A DNA stretch of 64,000 bases from Roseovarius sp. SCSIO 43702 (lineage in GTDB: Bacteria; Pseudomonadota; Alphaproteobacteria; Rhodobacterales; Rhodobacteraceae). The stretch lies in contig NZ_CP080623.1 in assembly GCF_019599045.1 (NCBI RefSeq), forward strand, positions 642,501 through 706,500, written 5' to 3'. Of this stretch, positions 33,832 to 41,461 are shown in pieces. Each line of letters begins with the position of its first letter. The first letter of the stretch is position 1. The position numbers and the translations under genes were made by a program. Below the pieces are notes generated by a model that did no database searches, was not told where the DNA came from, and worked only from the letters and a program-made list of their open reading frames with translations.

Positions 33832-34818
33832 TCAGATCAGCCCCTCGGCGCGGAAGAGCGCCGATATGTCCTTTTCCGGGCGCGCGCCGTAATGACCGAT
33901 CACCTCGGCCGCGGCGATGCAGCCCATGCGCCCCGCGATATCGAGCGGCTTTCCGGTGGCGAGACCGTAAAGGAAGCCCGCCGCGAACTGGTCGCCCGCG
34001 CCGGTCGTGTCGAGGGGCGTGATCGCATCCACGGGCACCTGCCAGTTCTCGTCGTCCTTGTGGATCGCGACGTCATGGCCCGAGCGCGTGCAGACGATCA
34101 GCCCCGCGTCGCGCGCCGCCTCCTCGAGTGCCGCGCCGAGATCGTCGGTCTGGTAGAGCGAGCGCCATTCGTGCTCGTTGCCTATGACGTAGTCGAGTTC
34201 CTTGACCAGCTGCCGGAAGTCATCGCGATGACGATCCACGCAGAAGGGATCGGAGAGCGAGATGCCCGCCATGCCTCCCGACGCGCGGCAGGCGCGGGCG
34301 GCTTCGCGGAAGGCCGCCTTGCCCTTGGGCTTGTCGAAGAGATAGCCCTCGAGCACGAGAAGGTCGGTGGCGCCGGCGGCGTCGAGCGAGACGTCCTCGG
34401 GGCCGAGTTCGGTCGATATGCCGAGATAGGTGTTCATCGAGCGTTCACCATCGGGCGAGACGAAGATCATCGAGCGCGAGGTCGGCAGCAACGCGTCCGT
34501 GGCCGGGGGGTTGACGAAATCCGTGCCGACCTCGGCCAGTGCCGCGGCGTAGTAGCGGCCGAGCTCGTCATCCGCGACGCGTCCGATGAAGCCCGTCGAG
34601 AGGCCGAGCGCGCCGAGCCCCGCGATGGTGTTGGCGACCGACCCGCCGGGGGCCTGCGTGCGATTGTCCATCGCGTCGAAAAGCGCCTCGCCACGGTCCT
34701 GTTCCACCAGCGTCATGATGCCCTTCTCGACCCCGAGCCGCGCGAGCGCGGCGTCGTCGCAGCGGGTGATCACGTCCACGACGGCGTTTCCGATGCCGAC
34801 GGCCTGGTATTTCGTCAT
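33832..34818 (-). CDS. PfkB-family sugar kinase, adenosine-kinase-like
   Basis: A 328-residue ribokinase-fold kinase. Signature 1 is GGSVANTIAGLGALGLSTGFIG, with FIGRVADDELG following; signature 2 is DTTGAGDQFAAGFLYGLATG, containing the anion hole and catalytic Asp. Proteins of this group in alphaproteobacteria act as adenosine or nucleoside kinases. Its ATG overlaps the nth stop (34815-34818), so it is translated with nth. Confidence 0.88.
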   Translation of the reverse strand: MTKYQAVGIGNAVVDVITRCDDAALARLGVEKGIMTLVEQDRGEALFDAMDNRTQAPGGSVANTIAGLGALGLSTGFIGRVADDELGRYYAAALAEVGTDFVNPPATDALLPTSRSMIFVSPDGERSMNTYLGISTELGPEDVSLDAAGATDLLVLEGYLFDKPKGKAAFREAARACRASGGMAGISLSDPFCVDRHRDDFRQLVKELDYVIGNEHEWRSLYQTDDLGAALEEAARDAGLIVCTRSGHDVAIHKDDENWQVPVDAITPLDTTGAGDQFAAGFLYGLATGKPLDIAGRMGCIAAAEVIGHYGARPEKDISALFRAEGLI

Positions 34819-35459
34819 TGGGTCTTGTCCTCGAATTCGCAGAGATCGCGGATGATGCAGGTGGGGCACATGGGTTTGCGCGCCTTGCAGTGATAGCGCC
34901 CGTGCAGGATCAGCCAGTGATGCGCGTGGTGCTGGAAGTCTGCGGGAACGTGGTTCTCGATGGCGCGCTCCACGGCGACCACGTCCTTGCCCGGCGCGAT
35001 ACCGGTGCGGTTGGCAACACGGAAGATATGGGTGTCGACCGCCTGCGTGGGCATCCCCCACCACATGTTGAGCACGACGTTCGCGGTCTTGCGACCGACG
35101 CCCGGCAGGCTTTCGAGCGCGGCGCGGGAATTGGGAACCTCGCCGTCATATTCCTCGACGAGGATCCGGCTCAGCTTGATGACGTTCTTCGCCTTCTGCC
35201 GGAAGAGACCGATGGTCCTGATATGCTCGGTGAGACCCTCGAGGCCCAGATCGAGCATCTTCTGCGGCGTATCGGCCACCTTGAATAGCGCGCGCGTGGC
35301 CTTGTTGACGCCCGCGTCGGTGGCTTGCGCCGAGAGCGCCACGGCGACGACGAGCGTGTAGGCGTTCACATGCTCGAGCTCGCCCTTGGGCTCGGGATCG
35401 GCCTTCTGGAAACGCGTGAAGATCTCGCGGATGGTGTGATAGTCGAGCTGCTTGGCCAT
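34815..35459 (-). CDS. nth: Endonuclease III
   Basis: A 214-residue bifunctional DNA glycosylase/AP lyase removing oxidised pyrimidines. The helix-hairpin-helix LPGVGRKTANVVLN holds catalytic Lys124, and Asp142 is in VDTHIFRVANR. The [4Fe-4S] loop is C191-x6-C198-x2-C201-x5-C207. Size and spacing match E. coli Nth. It is the first gene of a two-gene operon with the PfkB kinase. Confidence 0.97.
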   Translation of the reverse strand: MAKQLDYHTIREIFTRFQKADPEPKGELEHVNAYTLVVAVALSAQATDAGVNKATRALFKVADTPQKMLDLGLEGLTEHIRTIGLFRQKAKNVIKLSRILVEEYDGEVPNSRAALESLPGVGRKTANVVLNMWWGMPTQAVDTHIFRVANRTGIAPGKDVVAVERAIENHVPADFQHHAHHWLILHGRYHCKARKPMCPTCIIRDLCEFEDKTQ

Positions 35460-35547
35460 GGCCTTGCTATGCCCTTTGCGCGGGCGGAGGGCAAGCGGGG
35501 GCCGGGCGGTCCGGGCCGCCCGAGCCGGGATGCGTGGCGTGCCGGTC

Positions 35548-35979
35548 TCAGAACGACCAGACCACCGTATCATCGGCAAGCAGCGCGCCGGCCATGTCCG
35601 GCGGGCTGGCAACACCCACGCCGTCGATCAGCGCCGAGGGATCCGCGCCGCGACCGGGCAGGTAGATCGCGCAGACCTCGACGGTCGCACCCTTTTCGAT
35701 CGCGGCCTTCAGAAGCCCCTGCGGGCTCATGTCCCTTGGCGGCTGGCCCGCGGTGGCGGTCTCGCGCGCGTCGACGAGCGCCATGTCGCCGGCCGCGCCG
35801 CAAAGCAGGATGCGGACCTTGTGGCCCTGGGCGATGGCCTGCGTGCTGAGGACCATCGACATCAGTTGAACCTGCGGCTGGTCGGAGGTGACGACGGTGA
35901 CGAGGTTGTCGGGCCCGTCCGCGAGTGCCGGTGTCGCGACACTGGCGGAGAGGGCGAGAGCACTGAGGGTCTTGCGCAT
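35548..35979 (-). CDS. Exported DsrE-family protein
   Basis: 143 residues with a signal peptide (LSALALSASVATPALADG). The mature part follows a DsrE/DsrF-like alpha/beta fold: NLVTVVTSDQPQVQLMSM, GHKVRILLCGAAGDMAL and GATVEVCAIYLPG. The two cysteines could act in sulfur or redox chemistry, but the trio of a cytosolic sulfur-relay DsrEFH is absent. The ATG is at 35979. It diverges from the Ada-type gene over 172 bases. Confidence 0.78.
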   Translation of the reverse strand: MRKTLSALALSASVATPALADGPDNLVTVVTSDQPQVQLMSMVLSTQAIAQGHKVRILLCGAAGDMALVDARETATAGQPPRDMSPQGLLKAAIEKGATVEVCAIYLPGRGADPSALIDGVGVASPPDMAGALLADDTVVWSF

Positions 35980-36151
35980 GATGTGGTCCTTCCGTGATGG
36001 CGCGCGTCGACGACGAGTTGGGCAGCACCCGGGCGCAGGCGCCATGTGCCAAAGCGCCGCGCCCGCGACTCCGTTGGGCGGGATTTGCGCAATAATCGGG
36101 TCGCCGCGCGGGGCGGGCGGGCCTAGATTGGGTCGGGAAAGGACACCAGTC

Positions 36152-37000
36152 ATGAACGCGATGAACGAAAAGGGCTATCACTACCAGGTCATGCGCCGGG
36201 CGATCGACCTGATCGACGCGGGCGAGGGCGAGTTGACGCTCGAGGCGCTGGCGGGCCAGATGAACATGAGCCCCGCGCATTTCCAGCGGCTCTTCTCGGC
36301 CTGGGTGGGCGTCTCGCCCAAGCGCTATCAGCAGTATCTCGCGCTGGGGCAGGCAAAGGAGATGCTGGCGCGGAAGTTCACCACGCTCGAGACGGCGGAC
36401 GCGGCGGGCCTGTCGGGGACGGGACGGCTGCACGACCTGTTCCTGAGATGGGAGGCCATGAGCCCCGGCGCCTTCGCGCGCAAGGGGCGGGGCCTGCGCA
36501 TCTACCGGGGCTGGTTCGACAGCCCGTTCGGTCCCGCGCTGGTCATGGGAACGGAGCGGGGCATCTGCGGGATAGGTTTCGCGGCCGAGATGGGCAAGGC
36601 GGCGACGATGGCCGATCTCGTCTCGCGCTGGCCCGAGGCCGAGTTCGTGGAGGACACCGAGAGACTGCGCCCCTGGGTGCAGGGCGCGTTCGGTGCGGCG
36701 GCGCGGAGCGGGGAGCCGACGCCCCTGCATCTGATCGGGGCGCCCTTCCAGATCAAGGTCTGGGAGGCGCTGCTGCGAATCCCGTCCGGGCACGTCACGA
36801 CCTATTCCGAGATCGCCGAGGCGATCGGGCGGCCGCGCGCCGTGCGGGCGGTCGGCACCGCCGTGGGCCGCAATCCCGTGAGCCTGCTGATCCCGTGTCA
36901 CAGGGCGCTTCGGAAATCGGGGGGTCTCGGAGGGTATCACTGGGGGCTGCCGGTCAAGCGGTCGATCCTCGCCTGGGAGGCGGCGCGGGCCGAGGCGTGA
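36152..37000 (+). CDS. ada: Ada-type regulator / O6-methylguanine-DNA methyltransferase lacking the AdaA metal domain
   Basis: 282 residues. An AraC-type DNA-binding domain (about 15-105; LTLEALAGQMNMSPAHFQRL, GVSPKRYQQYL) is followed by the methyltransferase domain, with FQIKVWEALLRIPSGHVTTY and active-site IPCHRAL (Cys249). The N-terminal Cys-rich domain that accepts methyl from phosphotriesters and switches E. coli Ada on is missing: the protein starts directly at the helix-turn-helix part. Any regulation must therefore respond differently. Confidence 0.93.
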   Translation: MNAMNEKGYHYQVMRRAIDLIDAGEGELTLEALAGQMNMSPAHFQRLFSAWVGVSPKRYQQYLALGQAKEMLARKFTTLETADAAGLSGTGRLHDLFLRWEAMSPGAFARKGRGLRIYRGWFDSPFGPALVMGTERGICGIGFAAEMGKAATMADLVSRWPEAEFVEDTERLRPWVQGAFGAAARSGEPTPLHLIGAPFQIKVWEALLRIPSGHVTTYSEIAEAIGRPRAVRAVGTAVGRNPVSLLIPCHRALRKSGGLGGYHWGLPVKRSILAWEAARAEA

Positions 37001-37058
37001 CGCGGCTTCTCCGGCCCGGACCTGCGCGAAATGCCGCTGATTTTCCCGTCAGCAGGGC

Positions 37059-37087
37059 TTGGGGATCGGCGGAGGGATGCCTATACT
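37059..37087 (+). promoter_or_regulatory. Probable promoter of the OmpA-like lipoprotein gene
   Basis: TTGGGG (37059-37064) and TATACT (37082-37087) have 17 bases between them; the -10 is a five-of-six match. The start codon is 49 bases downstream. Confidence 0.55.
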
Positions 37088-37136
37088 CGTGCGCGACGCC
37101 CAAGCGGGGGCGACCGAGCAACAAGGCACCATAATC

Positions 37137-37799
37137 ATGAACCGACTGACCCAATCCGTGACGGCGCTTGGCTGCGCGTCGATCCTTCTTCTCAGCGCCT
37201 GCGCGGAGCCTGCGCATCTCGAGGGGCAGAACCCCAATGCGCGCACGCAGCAGGGCGCGCTGATCGGCGGCATGGTGGGCGCCATCACCGGCGCCGCGGC
37301 GAGCGACAAGAAGGCCAAGGGTGCGCTCATCGGCGGGGCCATCGGTGCGCTGGGCGGTGCCGCGATCGGCAACGCGCTCGACAAGCAGGCCGCCGAGCTG
37401 GAGCGCGACATCGCGAACGACAACGTGACCGTGACCAACACCGGCGATCGCCTGATCGTGACGATGCCTCAGGACATCCTCTTCGCGGTGGACAGCTTCG
37501 CGGTGAATTCCGGCCTGCGCGGCGATCTGCGGACGGTGGCGAACAGCCTCAAGTCCTATCCCGACACCACGGTGCAGGTCGTGGGCCACACCGACAACAC
37601 CGGCGCGGCCGACTACAACCAGCGCCTGTCGGAGCGCCGCGCGAACGCGGTCGCGGACGTGCTGATGGAGGGGGGCGTGTCGTTCAACCGCATCCGCACC
37701 TTCGGCCGCGGCGAGGATCAGCCCATCGCCTCGAACCTCACGGCCGAGGGCCGCGCCCAGAACCGGCGGGTGGAGATCGTGATCCTTCCGAACGCGTGA
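37137..37799 (+). CDS. OmpA-family lipoprotein with glycine-zipper segment
   Basis: 220 residues. The lipobox LLSAC gives lipidated Cys22. A Gly/Ala-rich zipper ([35 protein letters not shown], about 41-80) is followed by an OmpA-like peptidoglycan-binding domain (about 105-220) with [19 protein letters not shown] and NRRVEIVI. The pattern matches YiaD/PAL-like proteins tying the outer membrane to peptidoglycan. The ATG at 37137 follows the promoter at a normal distance. Confidence 0.93.
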   Translation: MNRLTQSVTALGCASILLLSACAEPAHLEGQNPNARTQQGALIGGMVGAITGAAASDKKAKGALIGGAIGALGGAAIGNALDKQAAELERDIANDNVTVTNTGDRLIVTMPQDILFAVDSFAVNSGLRGDLRTVANSLKSYPDTTVQVVGHTDNTGAADYNQRLSERRANAVADVLMEGGVSFNRIRTFGRGEDQPIASNLTAEGRAQNRRVEIVILPNA

Positions 37800-37814
37800 T
37801 GCAACGGATCTCGG

Positions 37815-37849
37815 AACGGCCCGGACGAGCGACGGCTCTCCGGGCCGTT
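37815..37849 (+). terminator. Terminator after the OmpA-like lipoprotein gene
   Basis: AACGGCCCGGA (37815-37825) pairs perfectly with TCCGGGCCGTT (37839-37849) over a 13-base loop, followed by T and GCGTTG. It lies 16 bases after the stop codon. Confidence 0.7.
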
Positions 37850-37890
37850 TGCGTTGCGCGCGAGGGTCCTTCCGTCGGCGGCGGGCTTTC

Positions 37891-37919
37891 TTGACCATCC
37901 CCGCGCCGCGCGCTACGCC
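37891..37919 (+). promoter_or_regulatory. Probable leuB promoter
   Basis: TTGACC (37891-37896) and TACGCC (37914-37919) are 17 bases apart, ending 37 bases before the leuB ATG and following the upstream terminator. Confidence 0.5.
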
Positions 37920-37956
37920 GACCGGGAAAATCAACCCGCACGAAGGACCGCGCGCC

Positions 37957-39060
37957 ATGACCAACCCATCGCTTCTCATCCTGCCCGGTGACGGGATCGG
38001 CCCCGAGGTCATGGCCGAGGTGCGCAAGGTCATCGACTGGTTCGGGGCGAAGCGCGGTATCGCGTTCGACGTGGAGGAGGACCTTGTGGGCGGGTCGGCC
38101 TATGACGAGCACGGGGTGCCGCTGACCGACGAGACGATGGCGCGTGCGCAAGCGGTCGATGCCGTCCTGCTAGGGGCCGTGGGCGGACCGAAATACGATG
38201 ATCTCGATTTCTCGGTGAAGCCCGAGCGGGGCCTTTTGCGCCTGCGCAAGGAGATGGACCTTTTCGCGAACCTGCGGCCCGCGCAGTGTTTCGACGCGCT
38301 GGCCGATTTCTCGAGCCTCAAGAAGGACGTGGTGGCGGGCCTCGACCTCATGATCGTGCGCGAACTGACGAGCGGGATCTATTTCGGAGAGCCGCGCGGC
38401 ATCTTCGAGGAGGGCAACGAGCGGGTCGGCATCAACACCCAGCGATACACCGAAAGCGAGATCGAACGCGCCGTGCGCGCGGCGTTCGAACTGGCCATGC
38501 GGCGGGGGCGCCGGGTGTGTTCGATGGAAAAGGCCAACGTGATGGAATCCGGTATCCTCTGGCGCGAGGTGGCGAACCGGGTGGCACAGGACTACCCGGA
38601 GGTCGAGCTGACCCACATGTACGCCGACAACGGCGCGATGCAGCTTGTCCGGGCGCCCAAGCAGTTCGACGTGATCGTCACCGACAACCTCTTCGGCGAC
38701 ATCCTGAGCGATTGCGCCGCGATGCTGACCGGCTCGCTGGGGATGCTGCCCTCGGCCAGCCTTGGGGCGCCGATGGAGAACGGGCGGCCCAAGGCGCTTT
38801 ACGAGCCGGTGCACGGAAGCGCGCCCGACATCGCCGGGCAGGGCAAGGCCAACCCCATCGCCTGCATCCTGAGTTTCGCCATGGCGCTGCGTTACAGCTT
38901 CGACAAGGGCGACGAGGCCGCGCGCCTCGAGGCGGCGGTGGAGACGGTGCTGGCCGAGGGCAAGCGCACCGCCGATCTGCTCGGACCCGAGGGCGGCACG
39001 CCGATCTCGACCTCCGAGATGGGCGACGCGATCATCGGGGCGCTCGACGCGAGCCTCTGA
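37957..39060 (+). CDS. leuB: 3-isopropylmalate dehydrogenase
   Basis: 367 residues. Oxidises 3-isopropylmalate in leucine synthesis (and 3-methylmalate in the citramalate route) using NAD+. The sequence [24 protein letters not shown] substrate loop ([21 protein letters not shown]), [20 protein letters not shown] and [14 protein letters not shown] is complete. The ATG at 37957 gives the standard N-terminus. leuC, leuD and leuA are not in the window. Confidence 0.96.
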   Translation: MTNPSLLILPGDGIGPEVMAEVRKVIDWFGAKRGIAFDVEEDLVGGSAYDEHGVPLTDETMARAQAVDAVLLGAVGGPKYDDLDFSVKPERGLLRLRKEMDLFANLRPAQCFDALADFSSLKKDVVAGLDLMIVRELTSGIYFGEPRGIFEEGNERVGINTQRYTESEIERAVRAAFELAMRRGRRVCSMEKANVMESGILWREVANRVAQDYPEVELTHMYADNGAMQLVRAPKQFDVIVTDNLFGDILSDCAAMLTGSLGMLPSASLGAPMENGRPKALYEPVHGSAPDIAGQGKANPIACILSFAMALRYSFDKGDEAARLEAAVETVLAEGKRTADLLGPEGGTPISTSEMGDAIIGALDASL

Positions 39061-39217
39061 CACGGTTCCCGCAACTGGACGTCCGGCCTCCCGCCTCGAA
39101 CTTGCGGCGGGCGGTCCCTCTCTGCGCTGCGCCGTCTCGGTCAGGATGGGCATACTTGACCCGTCGTGCCGGTCGGGTCTCAATACCCGCCAACAGGCAT
39201 CGGAGGGGAGAAGAGAC

Positions 39218-41251
39218 ATGCGATCCGTCATCAGGGCATTGGCCGGTTTCGCGGTCGGGGGCATCGTGGCGTGGCCCATCGGGGCAGCGGCGCAAAGCGT
39301 TTCGACCACGCAGGCATTGGTCGCGGAGACCGAGAATTTCAGCATGTTGTGCGTTGAAGCCGCGCTCTGCGACGCGTCCCGCATGAACGCCGCGGATCGC
39401 AAGGCGGCGGTGGCCGGACTGAAGGAGTTGCAGAAGGCACGCGGCTGGCTCGAGGAGATGGGCTTCCCGGTGGGGGTCGAGAACCTCGAAAAGGGTCTGA
39501 ACGGGACGAAGGCGGTGCGGCTGCAACTCGACCGCGCCAAGCATGAAACGCAATGCGGAAGCGATTCGATCGCGTGCCATATTCTCGACCCGCTCTACAG
39601 GGGTCGGATGATCCTTCCGATCGAGAACGCGGGGGAGATGGCGGATGGGCAGACCATCGTTCACGAATATGTTCACGCGTTGCAACCGGCCCGCGATCCC
39701 GGCGGCGCGAACTGGATCAACGAGATGGTTGCGACGGCCATCGGCACGGCCTGGGGTATCAGGAACGGTCAGGGGGATGGCGTCTACGAACCGAAGTATT
39801 CCATGGTGCTGGACCGGGAGTTCTGGGATGGAAAGGACGATCCGGGTTACGGCAAGTGGGATTACGCCCTGACCGTCGGGCGCCGTCTCGGCAGCCAGGA
39901 TGCGGTGGCCTATCTCGCGCAGGAGGGCATTCTCAACGTGTCCCTGCGCGGTCGCGAAAGTGCCGCGCAGCTCATGGATGTCTGGTACGATGCGGGCCTC
40001 GTGAAATCGGCCACCTTCGACCAGGTCTTTCCCGACTACGTCGCGCGGTTCAACAACATCGAGGAAGGCAGCGGAGGCGGCGGGCGCACCGGTCGCTATC
40101 TCTACTACGGCGACATCTCGCGCCACGAGGTCAAGGTGCCGCGCACGGATGCGCCGGTGGACCTCGTTTTCGACGGAAAGGTCGTGCCCTTCGCGGCGCA
40201 TCCCATGCTCATGTCGCTCTCGGTGACACCCACCAAGGACAGCGAACCCAAGGACAACATCCTGTTGGCCGAGGTCGAGATCAAGGATGCCGACGACACG
40301 CTCACCCTGGTGCGGGAACATCGGAAGGCGCGGGAGAAGCACAAGGATTACGTTCTGATCGACGGGAACGAAGCGCCCGATGAGCTTGGCTTCTACCGGG
40401 TGGCGCACACGCCCGAGCCCGGTGCGACCGAGGCGCGGGAGTTCAAGCTCGACGTGCGAACGCGGCCTGTTCTTTTCGAGCCACCGGATTGCTTCCAGGC
40501 GGGGCGTGCGTCCGAGATGAAGGTGCGCGCGCTCGACCAGGCGCCGGCGGATAACTGGAAGCTCAAGGTCGATAACGGGAGGGTCGAGGGGCTGAGCATC
40601 ACGCCCGCACGCGCCGGCAAGGTGAAGGTTTCGGTCGAGATCGAAAGCCCCGTCACCCGGCGCGAAACCGGGCTTCGCCCGAAGACGCCGGAGAAGACAA
40701 GCGTGGAGCTCGGCAGTTTCGACGTGGCGGGCAGCGATTGCATGGTGCGCCTCGAGATGGGCGATGCGGTCGCGACCTACGTGGCCGATGGAAGCTATAC
40801 CGAGTTCAGGACGCCGGGCGGCGAGGCCATGTATATCAGCGCGCGCGACCTGGCCATGTGGCGGGGCGGCTGGCAACACGTGCCCGCGCAGGCCAAGACG
40901 ATGATCCTGGGCGGCATGCAACGCAACAACGCGCTCCTGCGGATGGAGTTTCCCGGTGCGCATGACGACGAGGGCGATTTCATGTCGCAGATGCCCAGGA
41001 TCTTCGCCAAGCGCTTCTCATGGTCGAACCTGAAGAAGGCGCGCGCGCCGGAGGGCGGCGAGGTCCGACGCAGCGCGACCCCCTGTCCCGAGGGTGGCAA
41101 GGGGTGCACGGCCACGACCTTCTCGATGGACGGGGTGGCGATCCCGGTGATCTTCGACGCGCAGGACAGGCCGAAGGTGGTGACGTTCGACGGTGTCGAC
41201 GTGACCTTCGACTATGGCACCTGGGATGTCCGCCGTCCGCCGGGCTGGTGA
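39218..41251 (+). CDS. Large exported protein with an HExxH (HEYVH) metalloprotease-like motif
   Basis: 677 residues, starting with a signal peptide (VIRALAGFAVGGIVAWPIGA, cleavage near AAA-QS). HEYVH at 149-153 is followed by Glu169 in NWINEM, the gluzincin-type spacing for a zinc site (two His plus a downstream Glu). Residues about 300-500 look like Ig-like or beta-sandwich domains (VKVPRTDAPVDLVFDG; GKVKVSVEIESPVT). The last part has Cys pairs (CPEGGKGC). I do not recognise a family. The ATG at 39218 follows GGAGGGGAGAAGAG. It stands alone between leuB and tRNA-Pro. Confidence 0.7.
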   Translation: MRSVIRALAGFAVGGIVAWPIGAAAQSVSTTQALVAETENFSMLCVEAALCDASRMNAADRKAAVAGLKELQKARGWLEEMGFPVGVENLEKGLNGTKAVRLQLDRAKHETQCGSDSIACHILDPLYRGRMILPIENAGEMADGQTIVHEYVHALQPARDPGGANWINEMVATAIGTAWGIRNGQGDGVYEPKYSMVLDREFWDGKDDPGYGKWDYALTVGRRLGSQDAVAYLAQEGILNVSLRGRESAAQLMDVWYDAGLVKSATFDQVFPDYVARFNNIEEGSGGGGRTGRYLYYGDISRHEVKVPRTDAPVDLVFDGKVVPFAAHPMLMSLSVTPTKDSEPKDNILLAEVEIKDADDTLTLVREHRKAREKHKDYVLIDGNEAPDELGFYRVAHTPEPGATEAREFKLDVRTRPVLFEPPDCFQAGRASEMKVRALDQAPADNWKLKVDNGRVEGLSITPARAGKVKVSVEIESPVTRRETGLRPKTPEKTSVELGSFDVAGSDCMVRLEMGDAVATYVADGSYTEFRTPGGEAMYISARDLAMWRGGWQHVPAQAKTMILGGMQRNNALLRMEFPGAHDDEGDFMSQMPRIFAKRFSWSNLKKARAPEGGEVRRSATPCPEGGKGCTATTFSMDGVAIPVIFDAQDRPKVVTFDGVDVTFDYGTWDVRRPPGW

Positions 41252-41286
41252 GGGCGTCGGGCTCGCGCCCGGCCCCAACACGGCGC

Positions 41287-41315
41287 TTGCAAGCCGCGCC
41301 GATTGGCGCTATGCG
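41287..41315 (+). promoter_or_regulatory. Probable promoter of tRNA-Pro
   Basis: TTGCAA (41287-41292) and TATGCG (41310-41315) are 17 bases apart; the tRNA begins 12 bases after the -10. Confidence 0.5.
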
Positions 41316-41327
41316 GCGGCCCACGGT

Positions 41328-41404
41328 CGGAGTGTAGCTCAGCCTGGTAGAGCACTGTCTTCGGGAGGCAGGGGCCGGAGGTTCGAATCCTCTCACTCCG
41401 ACCA
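41328..41404 (+). tRNA. tRNA-Pro(CGG)
   Basis: 77 bases with CCA encoded. Acceptor CGGAGTG (41328-41334) pairs with CACTCCG (41394-41400). Anticodon stem CTGTC/GGCAG encloses TTCGGGA, giving anticodon CGG at 41362-41364. The T-arm GGAGGTTCGAATCCTCT is standard. It decodes CCG. Confidence 0.96.
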
Positions 41405-41410
41405 AAGAAG

Positions 41411-41439
41411 AAGGCCCCCACGGGGGCCTTTTCGTTTGG
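41411..41439 (+). terminator. Rho-independent terminator of tRNA-Pro
   Basis: AAGGCCCCC (41411-41419) and GGGGGCCTT (41422-41430) form a 9-bp stem with a 2-base gap, followed by TTCGTTT, seven bases after the tRNA CCA end. Confidence 0.85.
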
Positions 41440-41461
41440 GTCGTGGTGTCGCGCCCTTCGC

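Noticed and set aside
37815..37956. Leucine attenuator in front of leuB
   Set aside because: The hairpin fits as terminator of the upstream lipoprotein gene, a separate promoter lies after it, and no short ORF rich in Leu codons is present.
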